Assembly (NCBI RefSeq): GCF_032362555.1
Contig: NC_083512.1
Location: forward strand, 50,001-114,000
Length of the DNA: 64,000 nt
From: Amyelois transitella
Taxonomy: Eukaryota; Arthropoda; Insecta; Lepidoptera; Pyralidae
Direction of reading: 5' to 3'
Shown: in pieces, positions 35,001 to 47,189 of the stretch
Layout of the letters: the number at the start of each line of letters is the position of its first letter
Position numbering within the stretch: position 1 is the stretch's first letter
Position numbers and translations under genes: made by a program
The notes under the pieces: model-generated
What the model was told of the DNA's origin: nothing
The model's database searches: none
What the model saw: the letters and a program-made list of their open reading frames with translations, nothing else

Positions 35001-35990
35001 CAGACACTTCCGCCGACACTCGACACACTTCGGGAGACAGAAGTACAGCAATTGAAAATTAATTATTCTATTTTTGTAAAATCCGGATGTTCTTGGTTAT
35101 TTTCATTATTTGAAGAGGGAATATAAATCTTTTCACTTGCCGTTGTCACGATCACCGGATGCTTCTTTATATTCATCCACATACATTACTTTCTTTGTAT
35201 AAGATCCTTGTTTTAAAGTGTGATCTTTGAAATGATGCCTATGCTCTCAGAGAAAAGGTTTAGTAGGTACTTGTCCACTCGCGCCCCGCGCTGCATCATC
35301 CGATACCAGCCTGCGCGTCTCCGCCCATTACTTGTTCGAGGGCCGCAGCCGAGTTGAGCTCGCTGAGTTGCCGCATACGACGATTTCAAACTTTTAACTG
35401 CTCTTTATGTCTCATTGGTGTCTCGTTATTGCTGACAAACACGACCGTCCACGATAAAAGTGAAGTAAAACAAACGGTTCTGTTCAACTTTTATTGTATG
35501 TCAACAAAATTATGTTTTTCCTAAGATATTATGACTGGAATGGAATACACGTTGAGAAAATTTGTATTTAATTAAATGTATGTGGAAAAAAATATGAAAG
35601 TATTAATAATAAAGACGTAAGCCTGGATAAGATAAAACTCGATATATTTATGCGTCTTATTTTCAGTTAATGCAACGGAGTATCTTTTTTAGAAAGATTT
35701 GGGAGTGCACGCGAGGCGGGCGGTATATTTTCGCGAAGCTAAATTTCGCTGATTGCCCCTTGTTGCAGTAACATTGAGTTTCAGTCACAGTTCGTTACAC
35801 GCGCGAATGAGCATTCATTACGATGCGAAGCTCGAGATGTTTTTCCAAACTAATTCATTTTACATGCATTTTGAAAGAAAATATTTTTTTAGTTCAGCTT
35901 CGTTTAGTTTCGCTAATTTATTTGCCTCATAAATATTTATTTGTGAAAACTTTGAGTAGTATTGTGTATTAGAGAGTTTTTTTTATCAAA
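32072..35990. other. Gene-free region (possible long intron), first part
   Basis: AT-rich with isolated GC-rich islets at about 32432-32515, 33905-34060 (contains TGACGTCA at 34013) and 34425-34470. A decayed SINE-like fragment is at 33500-33612. At 34970-35035 a degenerate run of GACACT words recurs. No exon could be supported. Confidence 0.5.
33500..33612 (-). mobile_element. SINE-like retroposon fragment
   Basis: Contains AATCACGTCTATAGCTTTTGCG, AGAGCCAGCAGTG and AGGCCACGTTCAGCTGTTAG of the family, read tail-first. The head half is missing. Confidence 0.65.
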
Positions 35991-35999
35991 TTTAGAGTT

Positions 36000-36936
36000 A
36001 AACTCAAACTCAAAATATTTATTGCATAACTGTGTAGACATATTAGATGGCATTACATTAACAGTATCAACAGTTTGCCCCTTTAGGCATGCAATATTTT
36101 TTAGTATTGAAAATACTAACATATATAATGTATAAAATAATACAGACATAAAACTTTTTCTAAAAAAAAACCAATTACATAGAATATTGTTTATACATCT
36201 AAATTTTTATGTTTAATTTGTGCAATGGTCAAAATATTCAACCAAATTATAAAAAACATTATTTAATAACCAAGCTTTTAATTTATTTTTGAATAAAATA
36301 GTATTATATATACTTTGGGCTAGCAACCTGTCACTATTTGAATCTCGGTTCTATCATTAAGCCAAATAGCTGAACGTGGCCATTCAGTCTTTTCAAGACT
36401 GTTGGCTCTGTCTACCCCGCAAGGGATATAGACGTGATCATATGTATGTATGTATGTATATATACTTTTAATTTCTGTAGGTAAATGGTTAAATAATTTA
36501 ATGCCGTTTATAAAAGCACTTTTGTTGAAAATTTCACTATTTACATTTGGTATGAACAGGTCATCCTTATATAGTTCTCTTTGGTTACTTCTGAGATCAA
36601 TTTTTTTCTTAAAGTGTATCATGTTTTTTCTTACGAAAACACATAATTCGAGAATGTATATATTAGTAAGCGTTAGGTATCCTTCTTTCTTGAATACATT
36701 TCTTAGTGTTTCGTCTGAATACATTTTATAGATTTATATGTAAACATTTTTTTTGAAGTACAAAAGTAGACTGAATATTAACAGAATTACCCCAAAATAT
36801 AATTCCATAAGTGAGATAAGGATATATATTTCCAAAGTAAGCCGCTCGGGCAACATCAATTGAAGAGTTTTCTGACAATATTGAGAGCGCATAACTATAA
36901 CTAGAATATTTTTTGTTAATTTTTAATAAATGTGCT
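36000..36936 (-). mobile_element. LINE remnant: reverse-transcriptase ORF C-terminal part and 3' UTR
   Basis: Minus-strand frames show ARAAYFGNIYPYLTYGIIFWG, then after a frame break LTLTNIYILELCVFV and NGIKLFNHLPTEIKS. This order is characteristic of the C-terminal end of insect Jockey/CR1-like reverse-transcriptase ORFs. The ORF end is interrupted by a SINE-like insertion (36317-36458); beyond it the frame resumes and closes. An AT-rich 3' region runs to about 36000. The element is 5' truncated, with frame breaks. Confidence 0.8.
36317..36458 (+). mobile_element. SINE-like retroposon, 5'-truncated, inserted in a LINE, with TSD
   Basis: Starts at GGGCTAGCAACC and runs through GCCATTCAGTCTTTTCAAGAC and CTACCCCGCAAGGGATATAG into (TATG)n. 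It is flanked by TATATACTTT at 36307-36316 and 36459-36468. The 5' truncation, 3' tail and target-site duplication together indicate LINE-type retroposition. Confidence 0.88.
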
Positions 36937-37132
36937 ACGCTTTTTACTCAGATTTAAATTGTTTTGTTTATAAATTTAATTTTGTTATAATTTTTATCAG
37001 AGGTAATTGACTATAACTGATTGTTCGACTTGCTACTACTGTTTTATAATTCCTTTGTCATTAATTTTTATTTTCTATTTTTTAGTTTGATTAGCAATAA
37101 AAGTGTAGTTTTTTAGTTTTTTTTAAACTATT
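36937..37132 (-). repeat. Dispersed repeat, partner at 7721-7922
   Basis: Inverse-orientation copy of the element in Nurf-38 intron 1, similar over about 200 bases. It directly abuts the LINE remnant. Confidence 0.7.
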
Positions 37133-37139
37133 ATTATTA

Positions 37140-40100
37140 TATGGTCTGTATGCCTGATTTGGACACTACATGAAATTTGCTCCAATTTACCACCGCCGAA
37201 CTCGTTCAGAAATCAGCGAGCGCGGACAAGTGGCAACTTATTCCGCGACGAATCAAACGTGAGGTCGCCTTTGACAATTACGCAGAGCGCAGTACGCCGG
37301 GCCCACACAGGACGTGAGCGGACGCTGCTCTGTGGGGGTCGTCAGGGGACTGTATGCTTTGGGAATTTAGATGAAGTGACACGGGAGACTTGTGAATGAA
37401 TGAAAATGGGCATTAAATTAGATGAAAGCTAAACCTACGCCTTAAGTACTGCGGAACAATTACCTAATTTTTATTTTTGTCATTGGACCAAACACTACTT
37501 TAGCATTTTGAACCACTGAAACGAAGATGAAGATTGGAAATGTCGCTGAATGTATTTATAACATAGCGTATTTGTTGATTGTGCACTCAGTACACTCGTT
37601 GATATCTTTTATTCCTAACTTCACAATATTTTTATTCTGCCTTACAGATCTGGCGCATATTAAGTGCTGCAATAAACTGAAAATAATCAAATCACGTCTT
37701 TATCCGTTAGTTTAAACTACAATTCTGTTTATAAAAAAAACAATGTTCATTTTGGATAGTAAATATCAAATTCTGCTGCTATCACATCTCCTAGTGAACA
37801 CGTTCTCAGAATAAACACAATCAAAATGAATTGATCACGAGAATCCTCACAATTCGATAAAACAAATTACTTCCTACAATCCTGGATTTTTTAAATATTC
37901 ATCAACTTGCTATCGGATAGTTTTGTGCATGATTGGTTTGTATGGATGTAGTTTCGAGTGCATGTTAATTTGGATGTTCGAGGTATATTCGTATGGAAAT
38001 CCATGTTTACAGTTACGCGTTAATAAAAATTTAAATAAAGCAATCAGTTTCAATTTTGTGTTTGTGCGTCATGACCTACATTGAACTGTTAATTCTACAA
38101 TCATACATCGTAATTAGTTTTATAAAGTAAGTCCTGCGCTAAACTAACTAACTACCTTAATAGACCTGCGTTTGAAGGAGTATAAGCACTCCTACGTATA
38201 AAATGGTGACTGAAGGTTGTGTGTAAGTAAGTCCGCACTTGGCAGCGGCCGCAGCAGGCGGCGCCGAGCCGAGCGGCCGCAGGTGCGCTGGGGCTGCACT
38301 TTATAACAATCAAAGTTTAAGCCGCGTCTTAACGACTGCGCCGCCACTAAATCAAATTAATGAGATTCCTTCCAAAGTATCCATAACTCGCTGCTATTAA
38401 CGCAACCAGGTGTTTTAATGTGTCGGAAACGAACGTCTAGAGGTTTAGATACGAGTATTACTCGCAGGCACAAAGTTCAAACGATATTCGTATCATTTAC
38501 TTGGAAATTAATTTTGTTACTTATCTTATTAATGCTATAGCATAAATACAAGAGCCGCCAATGGTTCAATATTACTGGAATACGACAAAATAAGAAAGCA
38601 GGAAAGCCGCTTAGCGCGCGTCGTTTCCACCGACACGTCTTGTTCCGGATCGAGATCTAACACTCTCGTCACCGTATGCTTATTGAAATATAGGTTGCGG
38701 CTATATACGGGGACAAATTTGCATTCAGTTATCTTAATCTTTTATATCAAATATCACAGTACGCTTCGACTCGATAAAAGGAAGCATTATTGAAGGGCAC
38801 TTATTTGCATAGAAATAGAAGTCCTTAACATTTTACTTCCTTATTATCTCAAAAAACAAGTAAGAGTAAGTTTGACAGTCGATGATAAGCGTCGCTTCTG
38901 CGATAAAGATTGCATAAACCAATTTTATTTGAACGATGTTTCTAAAAATACGTTCAACGAAAAGTTTAAAATAAACAAGTTTACGTGGATGCAATGCTTC
39001 CATCGAATAACAGGAATTGGTGTTGTCCCGGCGGGTCGCGGGGGGCGCCGGAGACAACAACTCACTATTTATGTGCAAACTTCACTACGATCGATTGAAG
39101 AATAGCTTGCGACAGCCACTGTGGTGAAGAAGAGAGGAGTTATCTTGGAAAATCATTATATTATAATCATGATTGTACCATAAAATGAGGGTACCATCCT
39201 TACCCTTGTAGGGCTCTACCCTACATTACGTAAAATAATAAAATTCATCTCTCATTTGGATTCCTACGAAAGTATATGAATTTCCTAGGAAGTTTATCAA
39301 TTTGCGGTTCTTGTTACTTTTTTGTGACATATATACCACTCTGGTTGATTGAGAAAATCATTTTTTTTTCTCTTTTTCTGCAGCGGTCGTTAATAAAACG
39401 AAGTTGAGACAAAGTTGATTAAAGTAGGAACTTCTCTTCTTTTTTAAATATGCCTGAAGCTACACAAACATGGGTAAAACCAGTGCACTGTCCAATTACT
39501 ATTTTCAGAACGTTATGGGAATTAATGATTATGTCTTCATACTTTATGGGATTTAAAATAGACGTGCTGCAAACCGAAGCTACATAAGTTTAATCTGCAT
39601 TCTAAACTAGATTTTTGTCGATACCCTCGCTCCCCTACGCCCGTATGCCTACAAAGCCTGTTTTACACTAGTTTATACCGAGGTCACAATTCTTCAAAGT
39701 AAGCAAAGTTTTTGTTTTTATTTCGTTACAAACAAAAGTAAACATTTTATTTCTATAAACGTACTATTAGTACCTAGGCTTATATTTTAAGTCCCTTATA
39801 ACCTTCATAGGGCATTAACTGTGATGTTTTTATGTAAGACAAGGGTAGCAATAATCCGGGATAGGCGGCGACATAGAACAATGGCGTTCCCGGGCGTTCC
39901 CGCGGGAAATCACGGCGCCGATTGCCCGGAGCCGATCAGTACACTCCGCCGCGAAAAATACGGAAAATTTAATTTAAAAAGCTACATCATTGGAGAGGGT
40001 ATTAGTGTGACATTAAAATTACTTATTTTTTCTCCCTGATTAAAAAAACCATTCTTATGCAACCTATGTCCTATTTTATCTTTAAGTCACATATCTAAAA

Positions 40101-40991
40101 GTTGCTTTTGAATTTTGTGTCTATGGGCTCTATATTGCTAAAGTACTCCGTTAGGAATTAAGATGCAAGTCTTAGTCGTTAAATCTGTTTATTGAAAGAA
40201 ATTATATTGGTGTGTGTTTGTTTGTGTGGTTTGCTTCGTTATATATTGCTTACCTATTGGGTTTTAAAATAAAAGGAGTGGAGTGAGAAATACGTCTTCG
40301 AAATTAAGATTGTCTAAATGACAATTAATAGTGTTTCAGCAACTATTTATGGTGTCGAATGCTTTGTAATTAGCATGTAGATATAGTTCTCTGAGACAAC
40401 CATCTCACGTGCCCTTTCCCGGATTAAGGGCATATCCGTAACAACAACAGATATTTCCATAACACGTAGCACTTGATTACGGTGCGGGGGTGACTGTACC
40501 TGCCCCCGGAGGCTCCCGTAAGCCGCTTATGATCTATTTTGCTAATGAAAACAAAAGCAGGACAATATTTAGCTATTCAAATTTATGATAAGGTAGTTGT
40601 GTTAATTTTTATCTTGCGGTTATGTACAGGATGCCTGGTAAATCGCATTACATATTGAAAAGGTGCGCTCACATTACATTCAAGGTTCAAAAAATAAGAA
40701 AAAGGGCTCAATATTTTACCTAATTACCCAGCGAAAATTATAAGGGTGGGAATCCATGCGAGCGGCGCGAATTTAAAGCTCGACAGCGCGGCCGGCCGCT
40801 TGGTGCGCGCGGAGTGCGCGGTGTCCAAACATTCTGACACAGTTTTGAATATTTTTGTCTGTTAAACTAGTGAGTATTTTGTTGGTTTTTTGGTTGGTTA
40901 TTTTATAAAGGAAAATACCTAAGTTTATATGCATAAATTTTGCAATGTTTTTTTTTCACTTAGTTCAGTAACTTTTTTGATATGACTACTA
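37140..40991. other. Gene-free region with GC-rich islets
   Basis: AT-rich, no coding exon supported. Distinct GC-rich islets lie at 37185-37345, 38225-38300, 39860-39955 and (just before the MITE) 40755-40825. They are repeat-free and could be regulatory. Confidence 0.45.
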
Positions 40992-41147
40992 CTAGAAAAA
41001 TCCAAGATTCCCAGGTGACCCCCGTAAACATAACTGTTTCTTAGAATATTATTTAAAGAAATTTAAAAATACTGAGTCTTATTTATATAGTACAACTATA
41101 TAAAGATATGTTTACGGGGATCACCGGGGAAGCTTGGATTTTTCTAG
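40992..41147. mobile_element. 156-bp MITE with 44-bp imperfect terminal inverted repeats
   Basis: The left arm CTAGAAAAATCCAAGATTCC... (40992-41035) and right arm (41104-41147, ending GGATTTTTCTAG) pair over 44 bases with 4 mismatches. The short AT-rich centre has no ORF. This is a non-autonomous DNA transposon; no clear target-site duplication allows a superfamily call. Confidence 0.8.
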
Positions 41148-44100
41148 ACAAAGTCAAGGTTTGGGGAAAAGCATTCGTGTCCATATTTCTTATCACCACA
41201 TACATAATGTTAATCAGTATTTATCGAGATATAAGATCTTTTTCTGAAAGCGTCTAGTTGTACAAGCAAAATATTGCATAAGTACGTAGTACTAGTGAGC
41301 CTACAACAATATCCTCCCCATTAATATTGTGCCTCCTTCGGTGCGGTCGAGTCAAGTTAACATTGGAGAACCCTTTTCTTCCTCGCCAGGGGTACAGCCC
41401 TCGTCGTTCGCTCTAATATAAATTCTTGGAATGTTCGCCTCTCGTCCGAGGCACGGCTGTGTTGGTCCAATATTGTTTGCAAACAAAATACTAAACTCAC
41501 GGAAGTAACCAATAATAAGCAGAAAAATTAGGGCAAATGATTCACGCGTCCGTTCAAACTGTTACCGTCACGAATCATCTCGAGCTTCTTAGTGTTGACA
41601 TTTCGTCGATCTTTACTTATAAAACCGCTTCAAACGCACTCAAATTATTATTAAATGGTGACAGCGTAAGGCGTAATGACAAAATAATAAAGTTTTAGGT
41701 AGCGTTTCAGCTACTTCTTTTCTCTCGTAGATTCTAAAAGCTAATCAAGGGAAAGGTTTTAAACTTGAGATGAATCTTTTAGGTTTTACCCTTATAGTAG
41801 GGTGAAACTAAGTGATTGTAGTAAAAACTTAGTTTACCTTCTCTATAAAGTACGAGAGAAGAAACAGCGACGTGCACTCTGTCATGCGGCGAAGCAATGT
41901 TTTCCAGCAAGACACTGCACTACACGGTGGGCGGCGGCACTTAGCATTGCTAAACACCGCTAAACTAACTTCGTTTGATCAAACTCGTTTCATTTTTGGG
42001 AACTTTGCCACCAAATGGAATAATTATGATAATTTTGTGAAGCGCCATAAATTAGTGTTTTTCATTTAATATAATTTTCTAAATCTAACTCAAAACATGA
42101 CGTGAATGCTTTATTTATAACTACTACATATCTACTCTTAAAAAATCATATTTTTGTTTTTAAATATATTTTTATGATTATATATTTTTTTGAAGGAGAG
42201 AGACACTGTTTAAAATGGATTTGAATATTTATTAAAATTTTCAGAATAAGCTATTCTCAAGCTTAAGAAAAACCACTGTATGTTGGCTGCTTCTCTTCTC
42301 ATGGGGATTGTAAAATACAATCAAGGGAAGGGGTAATAACCTTGGTATTGGCGACGAGCTGTCAATTAAGGCATACAGCTAAAAGTAGCCTTACAGTTTC
42401 TCCAAGACTGATGGCACTGTTTACCCCTAAGAGATTAATTTGATTGGTTATACGAGTATGTATGTAAGTTAAAACTACTTCCATAGCAGGCAGTAATCTG
42501 CGAATTTCTGTTTATTGTGGCAAAGGCGGACCGCTTTCAATTTAGTTACAGCAGCATCTTGATATCTGTCGGGCAGTTCGCGTCCTCGACGATATGAAGC
42601 GCTCTCCGAAACGTCGCAAATTGCGGGTTATTACCGCACTGCTGGCGACACTGGGACGGTGCCGCAGATTATATGAACAAGGAGATATTGATCAATACCT
42701 TACCATGTATTTCATACATGCGGAAAGACCACATGTTAAAAAAATCAATACATCATTAAGCCACACAGCTGCACCTGGTCTTCGAGTCTCTCAACAATGC
42801 TCATTTTCACTAACGCAAATATTTTCTATGGCAAGCATATTGCACGAATTGCATATTTGACTAATGGTTAACTTAACAATGAAATAGGTAATTGAAATTT
42901 TCATCGCTATATCTCCTGTACTCCCTGATCTGAAGAGGAATGTTAGCTTGACGTGCGGATGTGACGTCACGGGTGCCGGCGTTGTGACGTCACAGGACGC
43001 TGAAATATTAATTGTAATTATGTTACGTATTGTTCGCTCTGAATGTGCCGTAGCAAGTACGAGCGGAAAGGATCCTGATGAGTGATGAGTGAGGAAACCC
43101 ATTGCGACCTTTGAGTATGGCGAGAAATTAATCACAAACCGCTTCGGTGGTACACCACAGCTTTCCTTTTTATATGTATATATTAATTTACAAGGAATCT
43201 TTTCCAGTGACCACATCTTTTCACTTGGGTGAAAACTACAAAAGTTGTAGCTTTTCGATTGTTGAACTGCTATTAAAGCACTAATAAGAATTATTAGGGA
43301 GTCAAGAAAGGGTGCGCTGTTAGAGAGTTGTCCAACTGCTCATAATTAGCAGTTCGACGTTCTATCAAGTACTTGACAGAAGTACATTGATGCATGTAGT
43401 GAATATATCGATATTAAAGATTTGCCTTAAAAATTGTCTTATAGTGAGTTTATTAAGGAACTACATTTGAAAGATGACATCAACAGTTGTTTTCAAGGCG
43501 AATGCGAAGATCGTGACTGATTTTATTTACTCGATGTTTTACTGAAGCTAGACTTAATGGCTGTAAACTTTTTGAACGTTTCTCAAAAACATTGATGTCA
43601 TCATCCGCGGAGATTGTGATATATATACATTATATTTATATACTACGTTATATTTAGATAATACATTATATTTTCCACATCCATATTTACATTTTTTATT
43701 TCTTTATCTACTTGTCCAATCAGTTTGGAACTTTGCACAAAGCTAGTTGAAACTGTTAAGAGGCATATAGGGTGCTATGATTAAATATTATCCCAGAAAA
43801 CAGTACTGTGTAAGCGGTCGAAGCCGCGGCCAAAGGCTTACCTGATATTGTTAGTAATACAGCTCAGAGTTAGACATACGAGTATACCGGTGTGTCACAG
43901 CAACAAAGTGTACAGAAGATCTATTGCAGAGACATGTCTGAAAAATGTTTGGTTGCCCACGCTGTCTACGGTTTGAAGGCTTTGAAGATGTAGACTTTTA
44001 AAACTACAATAATTTTAATCAATGCATCTCAAATTGGTTAGAACAAACAGCTAAATCTGAGCTACCCATTCCACAAAGTTTAGTTCAAAAAATATTTTGT

Positions 44101-45000
44101 TATCGCTTTCCATTCGCTGATGTCAAAATTTCTATAAATAGACCATACGCAGCCGATTGATTTAATATGTGTCGAATTGTATTTAGACATTGCTATGAAT
44201 CATGGACTAAGATTTCCGTGCTTCTCAATGTGGTAGGGCTGTCACGTAAGGTAACCTTTTTCTTATTAGCCAAAGCCTTTTCTATCAGAAGGGCAATCCT
44301 TTATACGTTTCATTTTCGATACACACATACAAATTTATTCCAATCTACAATACAAAAGTTGCAATAATCCCCATTTAATAACAATAATAATTAAAATTCC
44401 TCAAATGTACTCATGTATAATTTAGCCGGCAATCTTCTTCTGAGGTCGCTCTGTTGTTTGCGGTAAGGATTATACAGGGTAAAGTAAATATGGCGACACA
44501 GCGGACAAGGAAAATAAACGGGAACAAACACACTCTTGATAATTCTATTTCAACGAAACAAAACCGATTTCAGGAATAATCTTTGTCTCTGTTTATTCTA
44601 TAAACCTGCTGATCAGATTGTGTCGTTATGAAAATAAAATAAACATACTGAGAAAACTTAACCTTATTACAAAAATAAAAATCGTTTCACTCTTTGCCTG
44701 TCTTGTCTGTTTATGACTATGTATTTCCTCATAAAAATGTTTCCTTTTTATGTTTTTTCTTAAAACAAAATGTATTTTTTTATCTGTACTCATAGAACTT
44801 GTATGTGAAATAAATATGTAAAAAATGTGCATAATTGAATGATCTAACAGAATAAAAAAGAAATGATTTTATAAATTTTGTCAAATAAAATCTTACGATG
44901 GATTCCAAGTTTCAAAGCAAACAAACTAAAGACAAGACAGCAAACGGAGCGAAATAAATAAAGGCCGGTAAAACATTACGCTGCAATGAATCTTCAGACG
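41148..45000. other. Gene-free region
   Basis: AT-rich. It holds a very decayed SINE-like copy (about 42335-42475), a GC-rich patch at 42560-42670, two TGACGTCA sites (42962, 42985), and a segment at 43690-43790 related to 6653-6760. Open frames of up to 141 codons here lack domains and coding bias. Confidence 0.45.
42962..42992. promoter_or_regulatory. Paired CRE-type sites
   Basis: Two perfect palindromic TGACGTCA octamers start at 42962 and 42985, 23 bases apart (about two helical turns), in a locally GC-rich patch. TGACGTCA binds CREB/ATF bZIP factors. Function is inferred from the motif alone. Confidence 0.4.
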
Positions 45001-45004
45001 GGCT

Positions 45005-45150
45005 TTGTAGCACACGGCTACGTCGTAGCAGCTACGGCGTAGCGGCTACGACGGCCGTCGCCGACAATGTGCGCCGCGGGACTCCGGCCGATACAATGCG
45101 AGACAATGAAAACTGCACAATGGCGATTATTCACGATAACAATCTTGTTC
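45005..45150. promoter_or_regulatory. GC-rich islet with near-palindromes and an ACAAT cluster
   Basis: At 45010-45060, three near-palindromic modules built on GCTACG/CGTAGC are in tandem. Directly after, ACAAT occurs five times (45064, 45093, 45103, 45117, 45139), four as ACAATG. ACAAT is the core site of Sox-type HMG factors. A regulatory role is inferred only. Confidence 0.35.
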
Positions 45151-45862
45151 TTTAAACATTTAACTTGTTTTGTTCATCTATTTATATTGAGTAACTTCTG
45201 GAGTTTAAAATGAGTCTCGTTAACTAAAATAAACAACCGCGATGAATACGACTATTAAATAAAAGTAGATTTAAATTTACGTGGACCATTCATTTTAAAA
45301 AATATTTAGATTATTTTTTCATGATTGATCTTGCTAAATGTTGCTACAATATTTGATATTGCCTTTGCAACGATGGGTCTAAAATTTGCATATGTATTAT
45401 TGTCATTACTGGAAAGTAATTACATGAAAAACAGTAGGTAAATTGCTTTGAAGAATAATTATGTAATTGAGTCTTTGAATGTTCGTGCTCAAAGAACGGA
45501 TTTTACTACGGCTGTAATAGGTACTCGTAATGGGTAGTATTTATAGAGTCATCTCATTTGCTGGGAGGGTGTTCGTGTGGCGGCGAGGGGGACCACCTGC
45601 CCGGAGAGCTATCTCATTTCTCAGCTCGTAAACCTTAGTGGCTGATTCTTATGACACGTTTCAAAATAAAAAGTAATTATTACAGACGTTAAGTCTGTCA
45701 AGAAAAATAATAGAAAGCGGGCATTGACCTGAACGTACAGAACAATAACTATAAATGTGATGTGAGGTGACAGAAACGCAAGTAACGCTGTAAAAGAGGA
45801 AGATTAAAAGGGATATTAAAAAAAAAGAAAAAATAAGTAAATCTCTATAAATAAGTTTTTTA

Positions 45863-45920
45863 TGAATTTCTCTTTATTTTAAGTTTTATTCTTATTTTCC
45901 TTGATGTACATAAATATAAA
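45863..45920 (+). repeat. Dispersed repeat, partner at 6380-6445
   Basis: Second copy of the GAATTTCTCTTTA...CCTTGATGTACATAAATATA segment. Confidence 0.5.
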
Positions 45921-46419
45921 TTAAAATAAACAATTTGCTACTACCGATATTCGTTGTATGTTTCAAATTAAAAAAACATCGCAGATCCAGTTATATGCTT
46001 ACTAACGAAGAGGATTATACGGACAAAAGTAACGGGGCCCGCAAGAAGCTTACGCCGTAAATTAAATCAGCGTTAATTTTAATAAATCTTTACAACTCCA
46101 CATTCGTTGCCGGTAACTGGAGCACCGAGTGTGTCAAGTGCTGCCGAGCAGTAAAGGGAGTATTACGTATAATAATAGAAATATGGCAAGTTCTGCAGCT
46201 ACGAATGGGGTGTTAGTCACGTATTTGCAAGTCAGGAGGCAAATAGTTGGAATGTCGTAACTTTGAACTCCGTATCACCCAATTTGTTCAGTTTTTTTTT
46301 AGTGATTGTCCGAGCTGTGTCCTACCTGAGCGCCCGGACACGAACGTTGACGAGGCATATGCTATCTTCTCTCTCTTAAGTTCAATCGATAGTAGATAAT
46401 ATTATGATACTGCAAAATA

Positions 46420-46610
46420 CAAATGAGAATGTTGGAAGAGGACGGCCAAGGCAAAAAATCGTAATCCAGTAGTGGTGACGTTATAGTGAAATCAGGTAAA
46501 AAGTACCTAAAATTACGAGTCTGCGTGAAATGATTGATGAAAGCAGATGAAGTAGTATAGTCAGCAGAGATCGTGGCAACGTGCACTTCCGGAACAGAGG
46601 TATGAATAAT
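46420..46610 (+). mobile_element. Decayed LINE 3' fragment
   Basis: Contains GAGAATGTTGGAAGAGGACG and GGCCAAGGCAAAAAATCG, followed by AGCAGAGATCGTGGCAACGTG. Such blocks belong to the end of the reverse-transcriptase ORF family also seen at 19127 and 29396. It is heavily degraded. Confidence 0.5.
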
Positions 46611-46842
46611 GTTTCCCAGCATCGAATAGCATGTTTTGATAATCTCAGATTAATTTCACGACATGAAGTTTGCCGTCACTGCTGCAACAAGACTACGTAA
46701 CAAGCAATATACTGTCATCCGCGCGGAAAACAACCCGCGGTTATTTTCATGACAAACTCTCAGCTTGGGATCGCAAATAGTCAGCTGATCGCGGTGACGT
46801 CACGGGTTCGCGGGTAATGAGCTGCCTGTAGTGTTGGCAAAG

Positions 46843-47182
46843 TATCGATAGTTTAACAACCGACAGTTGATCTCGCAAATCATATCGATAGTACGATTTT
46901 GCTGATATGCCAAGCAAATATAAGTTAAATAAAAAGTTTTTAGTATACGTAGTTCTCTTACAAATACTAGATTTCATAACTGCTTATTATCGAATTTATC
47001 GATAGTATTGCTCTACAATATTGCATAAACTTTTGTTAGTGTAATAGTTATCACATTTCGCTAGTTTCGGTATTATTCTTTTTTTAGCAATAGTATATTG
47101 CGCCAAACTGGCTATTAAAATACTATTGATACTCTGGGTAGCTGTCGACAATATCTATTGCTTTTTTTTCAAATTATCGATA
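46843..47182. promoter_or_regulatory. Cluster of four TATCGATA (DRE) motifs
   Basis: Exact TATCGATA octamers lie at 46843, 46883, 46997 and 47175, each followed by GT. A TGACGTCA site is at 46795. TATCGATA is the DREF-binding element of insect core promoters. The cluster has no visible gene beside it. It could be an unannotated promoter, an enhancer, or part of an old mobile element. Confidence 0.4.
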
Positions 47183-47189
47183 GTTGAGT

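Noticed and set aside
36320-36724. 134-codon minus-strand frame as a host gene
   Set aside because: The N-terminal part is a LINE reverse-transcriptase tail and the C-terminal part is translated SINE-like insertion.
38225-38300. Possible 25-bp micro-exon (AG|GCGGCGCCGAGC...GCAG|GTGCGC) of the 31-kb gene
   Set aside because: Phase is compatible but any GC-rich patch can supply such borders. There is no protein-level support.
42791-43216. 141-codon minus-strand open frame
   Set aside because: No recognisable domain, no GC3 bias like the true exons here, and it overlaps the CRE-rich patch.
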